DNA of 64,000 nucleotides from Verrucomicrobiota bacterium (GCA_016222805.1 JACRQG010000012.1:62001-126000); one strand, 5' to 3'. Shown: positions 53,407 through 63,455, numbered from the stretch's first letter. Notes: generated from the letters alone by a model not told the origin. Numbers and translations: made by a program.

Positions 53407-55071
53407 TCAGCCACCAGCCTGCCGCTCGCGGAGCGGTGCGGACGAGGCGGTCTGCGGCCGGTTGTCGATCACATGCAGCGTGTGGAGGAAGCGCTCCAGG
53501 TCCGCGCGGGGTGGATCGCCGAGGAGGGAAGCCTGGACCCAGCCGCGCGACAACAGATGGGCGCTGCGGAAGTTGAGCCAGAAACCGCGCCGTTCCAACT
53601 CCTCGCCGAGCAGGGCGGCCTGCCCCGGGGGTTCGACCGCGAGCGTGACCAGGGCGGGGCAGGCGGCGGACTCCGGGGCCACCACCGTGTAACCGCGCTG
53701 GCGGAGGGCATGCCGGAGCCAGGCGCCGTTTTCGGCGATGCGGCGGCGGCGCTCCGGCGTGGCGAGGCGCACGGCGGCGGCCAACGCGGCGACCAGATTG
53801 GAAGGGTGCGTGTGGGCGGCGCTGTCACCGGCGGCCCAATGGCCGAGATCCAGGTAGCCGGGCAGGCGATCGGGTTCCGGGCGCGTGACGTAGTCGTGAA
53901 AGACGAGGGCGAGGCCCGGGAAGGCGCCGAGGCCCTTGCCGCTGGTGGCGGTGGCGAGGTGCACGCCGCGAAGGTCGACCGGCACGGCACCGAGGGAGCT
54001 GATGCAGTCGGCGCAGAAATGCAGGCCGTGGTCGACGGCGAGGGCCTTCAGGGCATCGAGCGGATTCAGCACGCCCGTGGACGTCTCGTGGTGCACGCAC
54101 CAGACCCAGCCGCCGCGCGGCACCCGGGCGACAAACGCGGCAACCTGTTCGAGGTCGAATACGTCGCCCCAGCGAAGGCGGAGCCAGTCGAAGCGCAGGC
54201 CGGCGCGCCGGGCCTCGGCGGCGAGTCGTTCGCCGAATTCGCCGTTGGACAGGACGAGGCCGGTGGTGGCGTGGAGCGAGAGCTGGGCGGCAACCATCGC
54301 CGTGCCGAGCGAGCCGGACCCCGGCACGATCTGCACGTCGCGTGCACCCGTGGCGGCGCACAGGTCGGAGCGGAGCGCGGCCAGTTGTTTCAGAAAGGCG
54401 GGTCCGCGGTGGGAGATGGCCGGGGAGGCCAGGGCGGCGTCGACTTCGGGGGCGGTGCGGACGGGGCCGGGGAGGAGGTTCAGGGGCCGGACGGGGGGAG
54501 GTTCGGCGGTGAATTTCTCGCGGAGCGCGACGCTCTTTTCGAGCGTCTGGCCAAAGGCCTCCAGCGTGAGGTACATCGGCTGGTACGGCGCTTCCGCGGT
54601 GCCAACCAGGGGCCCGAACGGAATGAAACCCAGGTGGCGGTACAACTTGAGCTGCCGCGTGGTCCCGGAGATGAGCGCGATGTCAAAACCCTGTTCAAGG
54701 CAGCGCCGGACGGCGAACTCGAAGAGGCCGAGGAAGAGCGAGGTCTTCCGGAACTCCTTGGCCACCGCGAGCAGGCGAACCTCGATGGGGCGGCGGCCGG
54801 CCGGCAGGTAGGTGTCGAGATTGGGGAGCTTGGCGTCGAGGGAGAAAGGGCGCTGCGGACGGAGCGCCATCATGCCGGCCAGGGTGCGGTCCTGAAGCGC
54901 GATGACGTAAGTGTTCTCGGCATGGAAACGATCGACCAGACGACCCTCGGGGTTGGGGGCGTGCTGGGGAATCTCCTCCACGAAGGTGCGGTAGTTGAGC
55001 CGGTGGATCTGCTCGATTTCCCACGGCTCCGTGGCGATCTTCAGCTGGAGTTCAGGCGGCAGGGTTTTCAT
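53407..55071 (-). CDS. Fusion of GNAT-like acyltransferase and class V aminotransferase
   Basis: This 554-residue protein has an N-terminal GNAT-like domain (about 1-175). IEQIHRLNYRTFVEEIPQHA resembles the opening of N-acyl amino acid synthases (FeeM-like) and acyl-homoserine lactone synthases, and later SGTTRQLKLYRHLGF is typical of GNAT. The rest is a PLP-dependent class V enzyme: LLPGPVRTAPEV, STGVLNPLDA, CADCISSLGAVPVD (Asp355) and Lys379 in TATSGKGLGAF, the cofactor lysine. It recalls 2-aminoethylphosphonate and serine-pyruvate transaminases. It overlaps plsY by 20 bases. A combined amination and N-acylation of a small substrate is possible; that is inference. Confidence 0.82.
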   Translation of the reverse strand: MKTLPPELQLKIATEPWEIEQIHRLNYRTFVEEIPQHAPNPEGRLVDRFHAENTYVIALQDRTLAGMMALRPQRPFSLDAKLPNLDTYLPAGRRPIEVRLLAVAKEFRKTSLFLGLFEFAVRRCLEQGFDIALISGTTRQLKLYRHLGFIPFGPLVGTAEAPYQPMYLTLEAFGQTLEKSVALREKFTAEPPPVRPLNLLPGPVRTAPEVDAALASPAISHRGPAFLKQLAALRSDLCAATGARDVQIVPGSGSLGTAMVAAQLSLHATTGLVLSNGEFGERLAAEARRAGLRFDWLRLRWGDVFDLEQVAAFVARVPRGGWVWCVHHETSTGVLNPLDALKALAVDHGLHFCADCISSLGAVPVDLRGVHLATATSGKGLGAFPGLALVFHDYVTRPEPDRLPGYLDLGHWAAGDSAAHTHPSNLVAALAAAVRLATPERRRRIAENGAWLRHALRQRGYTVVAPESAACPALVTLAVEPPGQAALLGEELERRGFWLNFRSAHLLSRGWVQASLLGDPPRADLERFLHTLHVIDNRPQTASSAPLRERQAGG

Positions 55072-55675
55072 GCGAAGGGGAAGCGGGTGGGTGGGTCGGG
55101 CGCGCGTTCGGGGCGCCGGACTTGGTCAGATAGGATCGGTGGGTGTACAGGACGATGGCAAACACCCCGACGGTCAGGATGGCTCCGGGCAGGGAACGGG
55201 TTTCGAACCATCCGGCCGCCGGCAACACGAGGGCGCCGAGCAACCCGGCGTGAATGCGGCGGCGGGTGATCGCCCAGGTCGCGCCGGCCAGGAGCAGGCA
55301 GCCCAGCATCGCCCAAGGCGTGAGCACCAGCCAGGCCCCGAGGAGCGGGGCGAGCCCCCGGCCGCCCTGGAAGCGCAGTTGCACCGGCCAGACATGGCCG
55401 GCCACCGTGGCGAGGCCGGCCGCGAAGGCTCCGGCTGCCGGCAGCCCGGCCACCCGCGCCAGCAACACCGCCGCGGCCCCCTTGGCCGCATCCCCGGCGA
55501 GGACCGCAATGAAGCCCCGCGCGCCCAGAACCCGACCGGCGTTGGTGGCGCCGGTGGCGCCGCTTCCCTGGGTGCGGAGATCCGCGCCAGTGCGCGCCCG
55601 CACCAGCCAATAGCCGGTGGAGACGCCACCGAGCAGGTAGGCGAAGGGCACGACGAACCAGGGCCAAACATGCAT
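55052..55675 (-). CDS. plsY: Acyl-phosphate:glycerol-3-phosphate acyltransferase PlsY-like
   Basis: This 207-residue membrane protein has GSGATGATNAGRVLGARGF, AGHVWPVQLRFQGGRGLA and five to six helices, the conserved PlsY motifs. It makes lysophosphatidate, the first step of phospholipid synthesis. The 3' end overlaps the GNAT-aminotransferase gene by 20 bases, and the start is 3 bases after the MFS stop. It may be the main PlsY or a second copy; cannot be told here. Confidence 0.92.
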   Translation of the reverse strand: MHVWPWFVVPFAYLLGGVSTGYWLVRARTGADLRTQGSGATGATNAGRVLGARGFIAVLAGDAAKGAAAVLLARVAGLPAAGAFAAGLATVAGHVWPVQLRFQGGRGLAPLLGAWLVLTPWAMLGCLLLAGATWAITRRRIHAGLLGALVLPAAGWFETRSLPGAILTVGVFAIVLYTHRSYLTKSGAPNARPTHPPASPSHENPAA

Positions 55676-55678
55676 GGA

Positions 55679-56941
55679 TCAGGAGTGGGTCGGCGGCGCG
55701 TCCTCACGCACACGCGAGAGGAGCCAGAGCCCGCCACCAAAGAGGAGCAACAACGACAGGATCGACGTCCGCGAGTCGGTCAGCAGCGCGGCCACCCCCA
55801 TCAGGGTCGGGCCGAGGATGGCGGCGAACTTGCCCACCATGTTGTAAAAGCCGAAGTATTCGCCCCCCTTGTCCGCCGGGATCAACCGTGCGAAATAGGA
55901 GCGGCTCAGCGATTGCACGCCGCCCTGCACGAGCCCGACCACCACGGCCATGGCGAAGAACTCGCGCTGCGAGTCCATCCGCGTGGCGAACAGGCAGAGT
56001 CCGGCGTAGACGGCGACCCCCAGCATGATGCCGCGGCGGGCGCCGAAGCGTTCGCCGATACGCCCGAAGGCGATGGCGGCCGGAAACGCCACGAACTGCG
56101 TGACAATCAGCGCCAGCAGGAGCCCGCCGGAATCGAGCCCGATCGCCTTGCCGAAATCCACCGCCATCTTGATCACGGTGTTCACCCCGTCGATGTAGAG
56201 GATGTAGCCGCCGAGAAAGTACAGAATCCGCCGATCTCGGCGGAGATCCCGGAAGGTAATCACCAACTGTCGGAAGCCCCGGGTGAGCACCGACCCCGCC
56301 CCGGCGGGCGGGACCCCGGGGGCCTCGCGAACCCAAAGGAGGGCCGGCAGGGTGAAGAGCAGCCACCAACCGGCGGTGAGCCAGAAGGCCAGGTGCACCG
56401 CCGGCACGGGACCCGAGAGACCGAACTTCGCCGGTTCCTTCACGAGCAACGAGCAGAAGACAAAGAGGCCGCCGCTCCCGACATAGCCGAGCGCGTAGCC
56501 CAGCGCCGAGACCCGATCGTAGCGGGCCGGCTCCGCCACATCGGTGAGCAGGGCGTCGGAGAACATGTTGTTGCCGGAGAAGCCGAGGGCGGCGATGGCG
56601 TAGAGCGTGGCGGCAAGGGTGAACTGGCCCTGGGCGGCGAGCGGCAGCAGGGCGGTGGCGGTGCTGCCGAGGAGGGTGAAGCCGAGGAGGAACCGGCGCT
56701 TGCCGTTGCCCTGGTCGGCGATGGAGCCGAGCAGCGGGGCGACGACGGCGACCACCAGGCTGGAAATCGTGTTGGCGAGCCCGAGGTAGAACGTGCTCTT
56801 TTCCGCCGTCATGCCCGGGCCCTGACACCAGTGGTCCTTGAAGAAGATAGGGAAGAACGCCGTCATCACCACGATCGCGAACGCGGAGTTGGCCCAGTCG
56901 ATGAAGGCCCAGGACCAGATGGCGCGGCGGTTTTCAGACAT
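55679..56941 (-). CDS. MFS transporter, UMF1/Atg22-like
   Basis: This 420-residue transporter has 12 predicted helices. The N-terminus reads AIWSWAFIDWANSAFAIVVM, the UMF1 family signature. LGSIADQGNGKRRFL is the MFS loop motif, and GVQSLSRSYFARLIPADKGG follows. UMF1 members in bacteria have unknown substrates. It is the first gene of a three-gene operon with plsY and the GNAT-aminotransferase. Confidence 0.88.
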   Translation of the reverse strand: MSENRRAIWSWAFIDWANSAFAIVVMTAFFPIFFKDHWCQGPGMTAEKSTFYLGLANTISSLVVAVVAPLLGSIADQGNGKRRFLLGFTLLGSTATALLPLAAQGQFTLAATLYAIAALGFSGNNMFSDALLTDVAEPARYDRVSALGYALGYVGSGGLFVFCSLLVKEPAKFGLSGPVPAVHLAFWLTAGWWLLFTLPALLWVREAPGVPPAGAGSVLTRGFRQLVITFRDLRRDRRILYFLGGYILYIDGVNTVIKMAVDFGKAIGLDSGGLLLALIVTQFVAFPAAIAFGRIGERFGARRGIMLGVAVYAGLCLFATRMDSQREFFAMAVVVGLVQGGVQSLSRSYFARLIPADKGGEYFGFYNMVGKFAAILGPTLMGVAALLTDSRTSILSLLLLFGGGLWLLSRVREDAPPTHS

Positions 56942-57275
56942 GGGGTGGACAAGGTGAGGTTGGCGAGCGCGGGGAAGGCGGCAAGAACGGGTTAGGGGGG
57001 ATCCGGTGAGCGAGAGGCGAAGGCGCAGGGCGTCGCGTGGGAAAAGGGCGAGGCAGGCGTTGGGTGGGTGGGCAGGGAGAGATGCGGAAATCGCCGGATG
57101 GCTGGATCGCGAGATCGCGGCAAAAGGAGCACAGGTGGGCGGTGGGAGAGCCCTCGGCCGGCCTGCTGGGGAGGTCCTCACCAAGCCCTGGGGTCGGCAC
57201 CGGCAGGCGAGTCGCTCGGAACTGGCCCGCGGTGGAGACCCCTCCCGCCGGGCGGCTACGCGCGGGCGGCCGCGT
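56942..57275. other. Intergenic region between TonB receptor and MFS genes
   Basis: Nothing clear is seen: GC-rich, no convincing ORF, no T-tract hairpin after the receptor stop at 57276. It must contain the MFS promoter. Confidence 0.5.
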
Positions 57276-60200
57276 TCAATAGGTGCCCTTCACGCCGACC
57301 ATGAACTGGACCCCGTTGCCGCGGGTTTCGTAGGTCTTGGCGTACTCGGGTGTGAGCGGGCCGTAGCGCTGCCACGTGTCATAGTGATTGAAGACGTTCT
57401 GGGCGGTGGCGTAGGCCGAGAGGTTGCGGCGAAGTTGGACTTCGGCGTTCAGATCGAGCGTGAGGCGGGCGAGCTGGTATTCGTAGCCATTCACGGAGGT
57501 CTGGGGGCTGCGCTGCTGTTTGCCGCGGTAATTCCACTTTGCCATGAGGCTGACGGGCCGGCGGCTGAAGTTGAGGCCCCAGTTGGCGGTCTCCGGAATG
57601 AAACCGGAGAAGTCGGTGTTGCGGTCGCCACCCAGCTTGAGCTTGGTGGCGTTGGCGAAGCCCTGGAAGTGCTTGCCCCAACTTCCCAGGAAACGCAGGG
57701 GCTGGCGGACGTTGATTTCGAGGCCGCGGACCGTGGCGCGGCCGGGCACGTTGTATTGGGTGGCAAGCTCCCACCCGGTGTAGCGCGGGTCCAGACCGAG
57801 CGCCTGGATATCCTCCGCGGTGGCGGTGCGCACCCCGCTGCCAAAAAAGTCCTGCACCTCCTTGAGGAACCCTCCGATGCTCAAGAGGCCGCCGTGCTCG
57901 GAGTAGTGTTCAATCGAGACGTCGTAATTGTGCGCGGTCCAGGGCTTGAGGCCTGTGTTGCGGATGTTGATCCGGCCGCGGACGAGCGAGGGATCGGCGG
58001 TGTCGGCATCGAGATCGACTTCGTCGATGGTGGAGTTGGGGACGATATTGCTGAAATCGGGCCGCCCGTAGGTCTGGGCGTAGGCGGCGCGCCCGAGCAG
58101 ATTCTCGCGGATCTGGAAGGTGAAGTGGAGGCTCGGGTAATAGCCGTCGTAGGTTCGCTTGCCGTAGGCCTTGCGCTCGGCCCGCGTGAGCAGCAGCTCC
58201 TGCATGGAGCCGGTGGCGCCGGCGTCAGGCCGGCGGATGCGCTGGCCGCGGGCATCGCGGGTGAAGCTGCCGTCCGGATCGCGCAGCCAGACCGCGGCAG
58301 GGTCGTACCAGGGCCCTCTTCCCTCGGCGGTGGTGGTCTCGAAGCGCACGCCGCCGAGCAGACGCAGGCGGTTTTGCCAGAGGGAGGCTTCGCCCTGGAG
58401 ATAGGTGCCGGTCACGGCCTCATTGAGCCATTCCGAGTTCTGAATCCGGTTGGACTCCTCGGAGACGGTCTGGGCGGCGGTCTTGGTGAAGATGGCCGGG
58501 TTCTGCTGAAAGGCTGCCCACACCTTGGCGGGTGCGATCCAGGGCAGGTTGCGGAAACCGAAGCCATCGTAGCGATTGACGTAGTTGGTCGTCGCAAAGC
58601 GCGCGGGAGAAAAATCGCCGTCGGGTGGCGTGTAATTCCACGTGGTGTTGTAGCGGCGGACGTCGTGGGTCTGTTCGCGATAGGCGCCGCCGAGCTGGAC
58701 GGCGGCGGGAAACGGCAGGAAGCCGAGGCCCTTGCGCACATCGAGCTTGGCATTGCGCAGGTGATCATCGATGTCGCGCGGCTGGATGTTGGCCGTGTTG
58801 AGGCGGTAGTTGCGCAGGTCGTACAGGTCGACCTCGCGGTTGCTGTTGTCGTAGACGCGGATGGTGCGGGCGCGCACGTCGTCGTAGTCGGCGAGAGTGA
58901 CGCGCACGGGAGAGGCCATCGCGATGCCGAATTGCCGGAACGTGCCGTTGGCGGAATCCAGGTAACCGCCGTACGAGATGGAGGCGCCCGCGCCCGCCTC
59001 GATCCGCCAGTCGCCGTTGTCGAAGCGGTAGCGCAGCTTGCCCGCCTGCGTGGTGAGGAGCTGCTGCACGACGGCGGTGTCGCCGAGGATGGCGACCGAG
59101 CCACGCCCGGTGGCGCCCTGGGTAAAGGAGTCGCCGAAGCTCATCGGCACACCGGAGGCCGGGGTCGGCGTGCCGTTGGTGCCCGTGCCGAAGTTGATGT
59201 TCTGCGAAGGACGGTCCGAGACGAAGCGGCCGACCTCGAGGGTGGCGGAAAGCACGCCGTTGCGGTGCGGGCGCCAGTCGGCCCGCAGGCCGGCGGAGTG
59301 GCGGTTGTTGACGCGCGGGCCGGTGGTCAGGTGCAGCGTCTGCAGAAAGGGCCGGGCGAAGGAGGCGCCGGTGCTGGTCCCGCCGGCATTGAAGATCTTG
59401 CGGACCCGGTGCTGGTTGGTGAAGCGGTTGGTGCTCGAACCGGTGGCGACGAGGCCGAAGTTGCGCGTGACGGGCAGCGTGTAGTCGAAGGCGAAGCTCG
59501 GGAGGATCTTCCAGATGCGTTCGTCGGAGGCGTGCGGTTGCTTGCCGAAGGCGAGATCCTCGTGGTTGGCGGAGAGGCTGACACTGTAACTGAGGCGCGC
59601 GTCCTTCCGCTCGAAGGCACTCTTGGTGACCATGTTCACGGACCCACCCATCGAGCCCGCCGGGGTGGAGGGAGTCGGGATCTTGGTCACCTCGAGACGC
59701 GAGACGTTGTTGATCGAGACCTGGCCGAACTGGAACACGCGCGAACTGCCGGTCGCGTTGCCGGTATTCGCCAGCTGCGCCCCGTCGCTCGACACCACCG
59801 CCATCGCCGTGGGGAAGCCGCGCACTGAGATGGAGGAGACGGAACCGCCGCCCTCGGAATCGTATTCGGCGACGAGCCCCGGCAGGAACTTCAGAAACTC
59901 GCCAACGTTGCCATCCATGAGATCGCCGAGGGCGTCGGCCGGGATGACGTTTTTGATGTTGGGCGCGAACCGCTGTTCGTTGATCGCGATGGCCTCGCTG
60001 TCGGTCTCGCGGGCGGCGGCCACCGTGAAGGCGTCCAGTTGGTGGGTTTCGCCGTAGCGGGCGATGCTGGTGAGGTCGATGTTGCGTTCGACGGTGCCGC
60101 CCGGCGGCACTTGCACCGGGACCTGCTGGGGATCGAGTCCGGTGTAGAAGACGTCGAGTGTGACCGTGCCGCCGGGCACCCGCGGAAGACGGAAGGCCCC

Positions 60201-60395
60201 GGTCTGATCCGTGAACGCGACCAGATCGGTGCCGCGGACCGCGACGCGCGCGTTGCCGAGATACTGGCCCGTGGCGACGTTGAGCACCCGGCCGCTGATG
60301 GCACCCGTGGCCGCGTCGGCCGCTCCGGCGCGCGACACGGCGCAAAGGATGATGGCGAACCAGGCAAGCGGCAGGGAGAGGAGGGAGCGTTGCAT
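57276..60395 (-). CDS. TonB-dependent receptor
   Basis: This 1039-residue outer-membrane receptor has a signal peptide (LSLPLAWFAIILCAVSRAGA) and a carboxypeptidase-regulatory-like domain (about 27-110: GAISGRVLNVATGQYLGNAR). A plug domain follows with NVIPADALGDLMDGNVGEFL and SSISVRGFPTAMAVVSSDGA, and a long barrel ends in GVQFMVGVKGTY. It imports a large ligand such as a siderophore, B12 or glycan fragment using TonB energy. ATG 60395 precedes the signal peptide. No sigma/anti-sigma pair is adjacent, so regulation is not visible. Confidence 0.92.
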   Translation of the reverse strand: MQRSLLSLPLAWFAIILCAVSRAGAADAATGAISGRVLNVATGQYLGNARVAVRGTDLVAFTDQTGAFRLPRVPGGTVTLDVFYTGLDPQQVPVQVPPGGTVERNIDLTSIARYGETHQLDAFTVAAARETDSEAIAINEQRFAPNIKNVIPADALGDLMDGNVGEFLKFLPGLVAEYDSEGGGSVSSISVRGFPTAMAVVSSDGAQLANTGNATGSSRVFQFGQVSINNVSRLEVTKIPTPSTPAGSMGGSVNMVTKSAFERKDARLSYSVSLSANHEDLAFGKQPHASDERIWKILPSFAFDYTLPVTRNFGLVATGSSTNRFTNQHRVRKIFNAGGTSTGASFARPFLQTLHLTTGPRVNNRHSAGLRADWRPHRNGVLSATLEVGRFVSDRPSQNINFGTGTNGTPTPASGVPMSFGDSFTQGATGRGSVAILGDTAVVQQLLTTQAGKLRYRFDNGDWRIEAGAGASISYGGYLDSANGTFRQFGIAMASPVRVTLADYDDVRARTIRVYDNSNREVDLYDLRNYRLNTANIQPRDIDDHLRNAKLDVRKGLGFLPFPAAVQLGGAYREQTHDVRRYNTTWNYTPPDGDFSPARFATTNYVNRYDGFGFRNLPWIAPAKVWAAFQQNPAIFTKTAAQTVSEESNRIQNSEWLNEAVTGTYLQGEASLWQNRLRLLGGVRFETTTAEGRGPWYDPAAVWLRDPDGSFTRDARGQRIRRPDAGATGSMQELLLTRAERKAYGKRTYDGYYPSLHFTFQIRENLLGRAAYAQTYGRPDFSNIVPNSTIDEVDLDADTADPSLVRGRINIRNTGLKPWTAHNYDVSIEHYSEHGGLLSIGGFLKEVQDFFGSGVRTATAEDIQALGLDPRYTGWELATQYNVPGRATVRGLEINVRQPLRFLGSWGKHFQGFANATKLKLGGDRNTDFSGFIPETANWGLNFSRRPVSLMAKWNYRGKQQRSPQTSVNGYEYQLARLTLDLNAEVQLRRNLSAYATAQNVFNHYDTWQRYGPLTPEYAKTYETRGNGVQFMVGVKGTY

Positions 60396-60552
60396 GGGGA
60401 GGCAGGGGACGCGGGAAGTGCGCCGGTTTTCGAACTGGTCCAGGGCAGGCTGCGCGGGCGCAGCGACGGGAGCGTACGACCGGCGACGGGGGCGCGCCAA
60501 GGGAATAGAGAAGCGGCGGTCACGCCGCGTCACCGGCCCGAAGGCAATCTTC

Positions 60553-61623
60553 TCACCGCGGCAGGGACTGCGCCCAGGTGCCGAGTGAATTGGCGCCCTT
60601 GTTCCGCTCCAGCGAACGCGGCTGGGATGACGGGGGCTGGGCGGTCTCGTGCGCCGCGGCCGGGAGCGAGGCGTACGTCAGATCCCGTTTCACCTCGCGC
60701 AGCAGCGCCGTGACATGGCTGGGGGTGACGACCCAGAGGTGCGAAGCCGGTTGAAAGGTGATGGAGGCATCCGGGGCGTAGCGGCGGATGGTGCGCTCGA
60801 CCAGGTCACGCGGCTTGCCCTGCCAGTAGCCGTCGTTGGCGGCGACGAGAGCATAGGTCGGGCAGGATAACGGGGCGCGAATCTGGCGGACCACATGCCG
60901 CGTCGCGGCACCGAGTTGGCTGGGCGAGACGTAGTCCCATTCCAGGCCGAACAGCCGGAAGCGCGATTCCAGATCTGCCTTGCGAAAGCGCCGGTGCTGC
61001 GGGCCATCGCTCCAGGCGTGGGAGTGGCTGGTATCGGGGTTCAGCCACCTGAACGCGTTGTGATTGGGATAGGCGAACCAGCGGTGGCCGTCGTACTCGA
61101 AGCCGTTGAGGGGATAGAAGACCCGCTCCCAGGCCGTTGGCTCGAAGTGATCCGGCGCGCAGGCACCCCAGACGAGATGAACGCGGTCGCGGATGGTCCC
61201 GGCCGGCAGGCGCCCGGCGGCCGCGGCGAAATCGTAGAAGCCGTTGCTCGAGGCGATGACGACGACGTGTTCGTGCCGCGAAAGGAGCTGCTCCAGATCC
61301 GCCTGGAGGCGGTCAAGCTTCCGGTCGACGTTGGCCAGCGTGTACTTCATCCACGTCGGGCGGCGGGCGGAGAACTCGGGCAGGTGGAGCGAGCGAACCT
61401 GCAGGCGCCGGCCGAAGACGCGGGTGAGGCTCGGCAGCACGAAGCGGACCTGCCCGGGCGTGCCGTTGATGCCGGGCACGAAGTAGAAGACGTGCTCGGC
61501 GCCCGCTGCGTCGCCGATGACGTCGACATCGTCGTAGAAGAACCGGTAGTCGTCGAGGGAACGCAGGTAGCGTTCACGGAAGAGGCGGGCGAAATGGCCC
61601 TCGTGGCGGCAGGTGGCGGTCAT
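60553..61623 (-). CDS. Conserved protein, possible alpha/beta-hydrolase fold
   Basis: I do not recognise this 356-residue soluble protein with confidence. VFYFVPGINGTPGQVRFVLP and HVVVIASSNGFYDFAAA look like the early strands and nucleophile elbow of an alpha/beta hydrolase, and ASHLWVVTPSHVTALL near the end could hold the His. The centre has many aromatics and FAYPNHNAFRWLNPDTSHSH. It overlaps the TRAP permease stop by ATGA, so it is in the TRAP operon and may act on the imported acid. The start is ATG 61623. Confidence 0.65.
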   Translation of the reverse strand: MTATCRHEGHFARLFRERYLRSLDDYRFFYDDVDVIGDAAGAEHVFYFVPGINGTPGQVRFVLPSLTRVFGRRLQVRSLHLPEFSARRPTWMKYTLANVDRKLDRLQADLEQLLSRHEHVVVIASSNGFYDFAAAAGRLPAGTIRDRVHLVWGACAPDHFEPTAWERVFYPLNGFEYDGHRWFAYPNHNAFRWLNPDTSHSHAWSDGPQHRRFRKADLESRFRLFGLEWDYVSPSQLGAATRHVVRQIRAPLSCPTYALVAANDGYWQGKPRDLVERTIRRYAPDASITFQPASHLWVVTPSHVTALLREVKRDLTYASLPAAAHETAQPPSSQPRSLERNKGANSLGTWAQSLPR

Positions 61624-63455
61624 GGTGCGGAAAGGAGGACGCCCGGCAGCCAGGTCGTGAGCGGCGGGCAGTAGGTGATGAGCAGCACGCCGAGGAACAT
61701 CACGGCGAGCAGGGGCAGCGTGGCCCGGGCGACCTCGCCGAGGGGACGGCGCAGGCGCGAGGCGGCGAGCAGGAGGTTGAGCCCGAAGGGGGGCGCGAGG
61801 AAGCCGAGCTCCATCGTCGCCAGGAAGATGATACCGAGGTGCACCGGATCCACGCCGAGCTGGAGGCCGAGCGGCACCAGCAGGGGCACGACGACAACGA
61901 TGGCGGCGAAGATCTCGACCACGCTGCCGACCAGGATGAGGACGACGTTCAGCCCCAGGAGGAAGAGTCCGCGCGACTGCACGTGGGTGAGACTCCACTC
62001 GGCCAGCGCCTCGGGCACGCCCTCGTGGATCAGGTGGTTGGTCAGGCCCAGCGCGACCCCGAGGATGAGCAGGATGCCGCCGATGAGCAGGCCGGCTTCG
62101 GCCATGACGCGCGGGCAGTCCCGCCGCCAATGGAGATCGCGGTGAATGACGACCTCGATGAGAAACGCGAAGCCGGCGGTGACGGCCGCGGCCTCGACGG
62201 GCGTCGCCCAGCCGCTGAAGAGCGTGGCGAGGGCCACGACCGGAAGGGCCAGTTCCCACTTGGCCGCCCACAGGGCGGCGAGGATCTCCGCCCGGTCGGG
62301 CCGGGCCTCGATCCGTGGAGCGCGCCGCCCGACCCACATTCCCCACGCCGCCGTGAGCAGGATGAGCAGCACTCCGGGCACCAGGCCGGCCACGAACATC
62401 GTGTTGATGTCCACCTTGGCGATGATCGCGTACAGGATGACCGGCAGGCAGGGAGGGAGCAAGATGCCGAGGGAGCCGGCGCCGGTGATGAGTCCAAGCG
62501 CGTGCCGTTCGGAAAAGTGGGCGCCCACCAGCACGGGCAGCAGGAGCGCACCGAGGGCGAGGACGGTCACGCCGGAACCGCCGGTGAAGGCTGTAAAGAA
62601 GGCGCAGATCAGGGCGGTGGCGATGGCCGGGCCGCCGCGCACCCAGCCGCTGAGAGCCTGGAACAGCCGGATCAACCGGCGGGACGCTCCTCCCTCGGCC
62701 ATGAAGTAACCGGCGAGCGTAAACAGCGGGATCGCGGGCAGGGCCGGGTTGGTGACCAGGCTGTAGTGGTCGATGGCGATCGCAGCGAGCGGGGCGCCGC
62801 TCCCGGAGATCAGAACCAGGGCCGCTCCGCCCAGCAGTGCGAAGATCGGCGCGCCAAGAAAGGTGGCGAGCAGCAGGCCTCCCAGGGAGAGCACGGGAGG
62901 CGCCAGGCGGGCGGCGACACCCAGGACGCCAGCCAAGGCGAGAGCGGCGAGGCGCGACCGCAGGGTTGCACCCGCGTGCCAGACCTGGCGAAGGGCGATG
63001 ACCCCGAACCCCACGGGTAGCGCCAGTTGCAGCGTCCAGCGCGGGATCCCATAGGCGAGCGTGCCGCCGGTGGCGCGTTCCTGGAGCACAAACTGGAGAC
63101 CGGCCTGGGCCAGCAGGGCGGCCACCGCAGCGCCGGTGCCCGCACCCAGAATCCGGGCGGCGGCGGCTCCCCGGGCCGGCAGGAAGTGTGCCGGTCCCGC
63201 CAGCGCGAGCAGCCGGCCTTCGCGAGCCGCCAGCGCTCCTCCCGCCATGCCGACCAGCAGCGTCAGATGGCGCAGGAAATCGGGAGCACTTGGGATCCCC
63301 ACCGAAAACTGGCGTAGGAGAATCTCGACCAGGGGCAGGGCGATCATCGCCCCCAGCAGCAGGGCCACCGCGTGATCCTCGAGGGTCGCCCAGGGACCCC
63401 CCGGGGCAGAATCACCTCCGGCGCGGGCCAAGGGGGCGGCGGCTGCGACCTTCAC
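61620..63455 (-). CDS. TRAP transporter fused small and large membrane subunits (DctQM)
   Basis: This 611-residue protein has a DctQ-like four-helix N-terminus (about 25-165: VALLLGAMIALPLVEILLRQ) and a DctM large subunit (about 185-605). DctM motifs include LPAIPLFTLAGYFMAEGGAS, GGSGVTVLALGALLLPVL and ELGFLAPPFGLNLLLAAS. It imports carboxylates with a DctP binding protein using the sodium or proton gradient. The GTG start at 63455 overlaps the DctP stop. Fused QM proteins are known. Confidence 0.9.
   Translation of the reverse strand: MKVAAAAPLARAGGDSAPGGPWATLEDHAVALLLGAMIALPLVEILLRQFSVGIPSAPDFLRHLTLLVGMAGGALAAREGRLLALAGPAHFLPARGAAAARILGAGTGAAVAALLAQAGLQFVLQERATGGTLAYGIPRWTLQLALPVGFGVIALRQVWHAGATLRSRLAALALAGVLGVAARLAPPVLSLGGLLLATFLGAPIFALLGGAALVLISGSGAPLAAIAIDHYSLVTNPALPAIPLFTLAGYFMAEGGASRRLIRLFQALSGWVRGGPAIATALICAFFTAFTGGSGVTVLALGALLLPVLVGAHFSERHALGLITGAGSLGILLPPCLPVILYAIIAKVDINTMFVAGLVPGVLLILLTAAWGMWVGRRAPRIEARPDRAEILAALWAAKWELALPVVALATLFSGWATPVEAAAVTAGFAFLIEVVIHRDLHWRRDCPRVMAEAGLLIGGILLILGVALGLTNHLIHEGVPEALAEWSLTHVQSRGLFLLGLNVVLILVGSVVEIFAAIVVVVPLLVPLGLQLGVDPVHLGIIFLATMELGFLAPPFGLNLLLAASRLRRPLGEVARATLPLLAVMFLGVLLITYCPPLTTWLPGVLLSAP

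Noticed and set aside
53407-55071. Separate GNAT and aminotransferase genes joined by error
   Set aside because: One continuous frame with a reasonable linker and no stop or rare composition at the junction; treated as a true fusion.
57006-59828. Long plus-strand ORF (940 codons) opposite the TonB receptor
   Set aside because: Antisense to a clear receptor gene; low-complexity Gly/Val/Glu composition and no recognisable domain.
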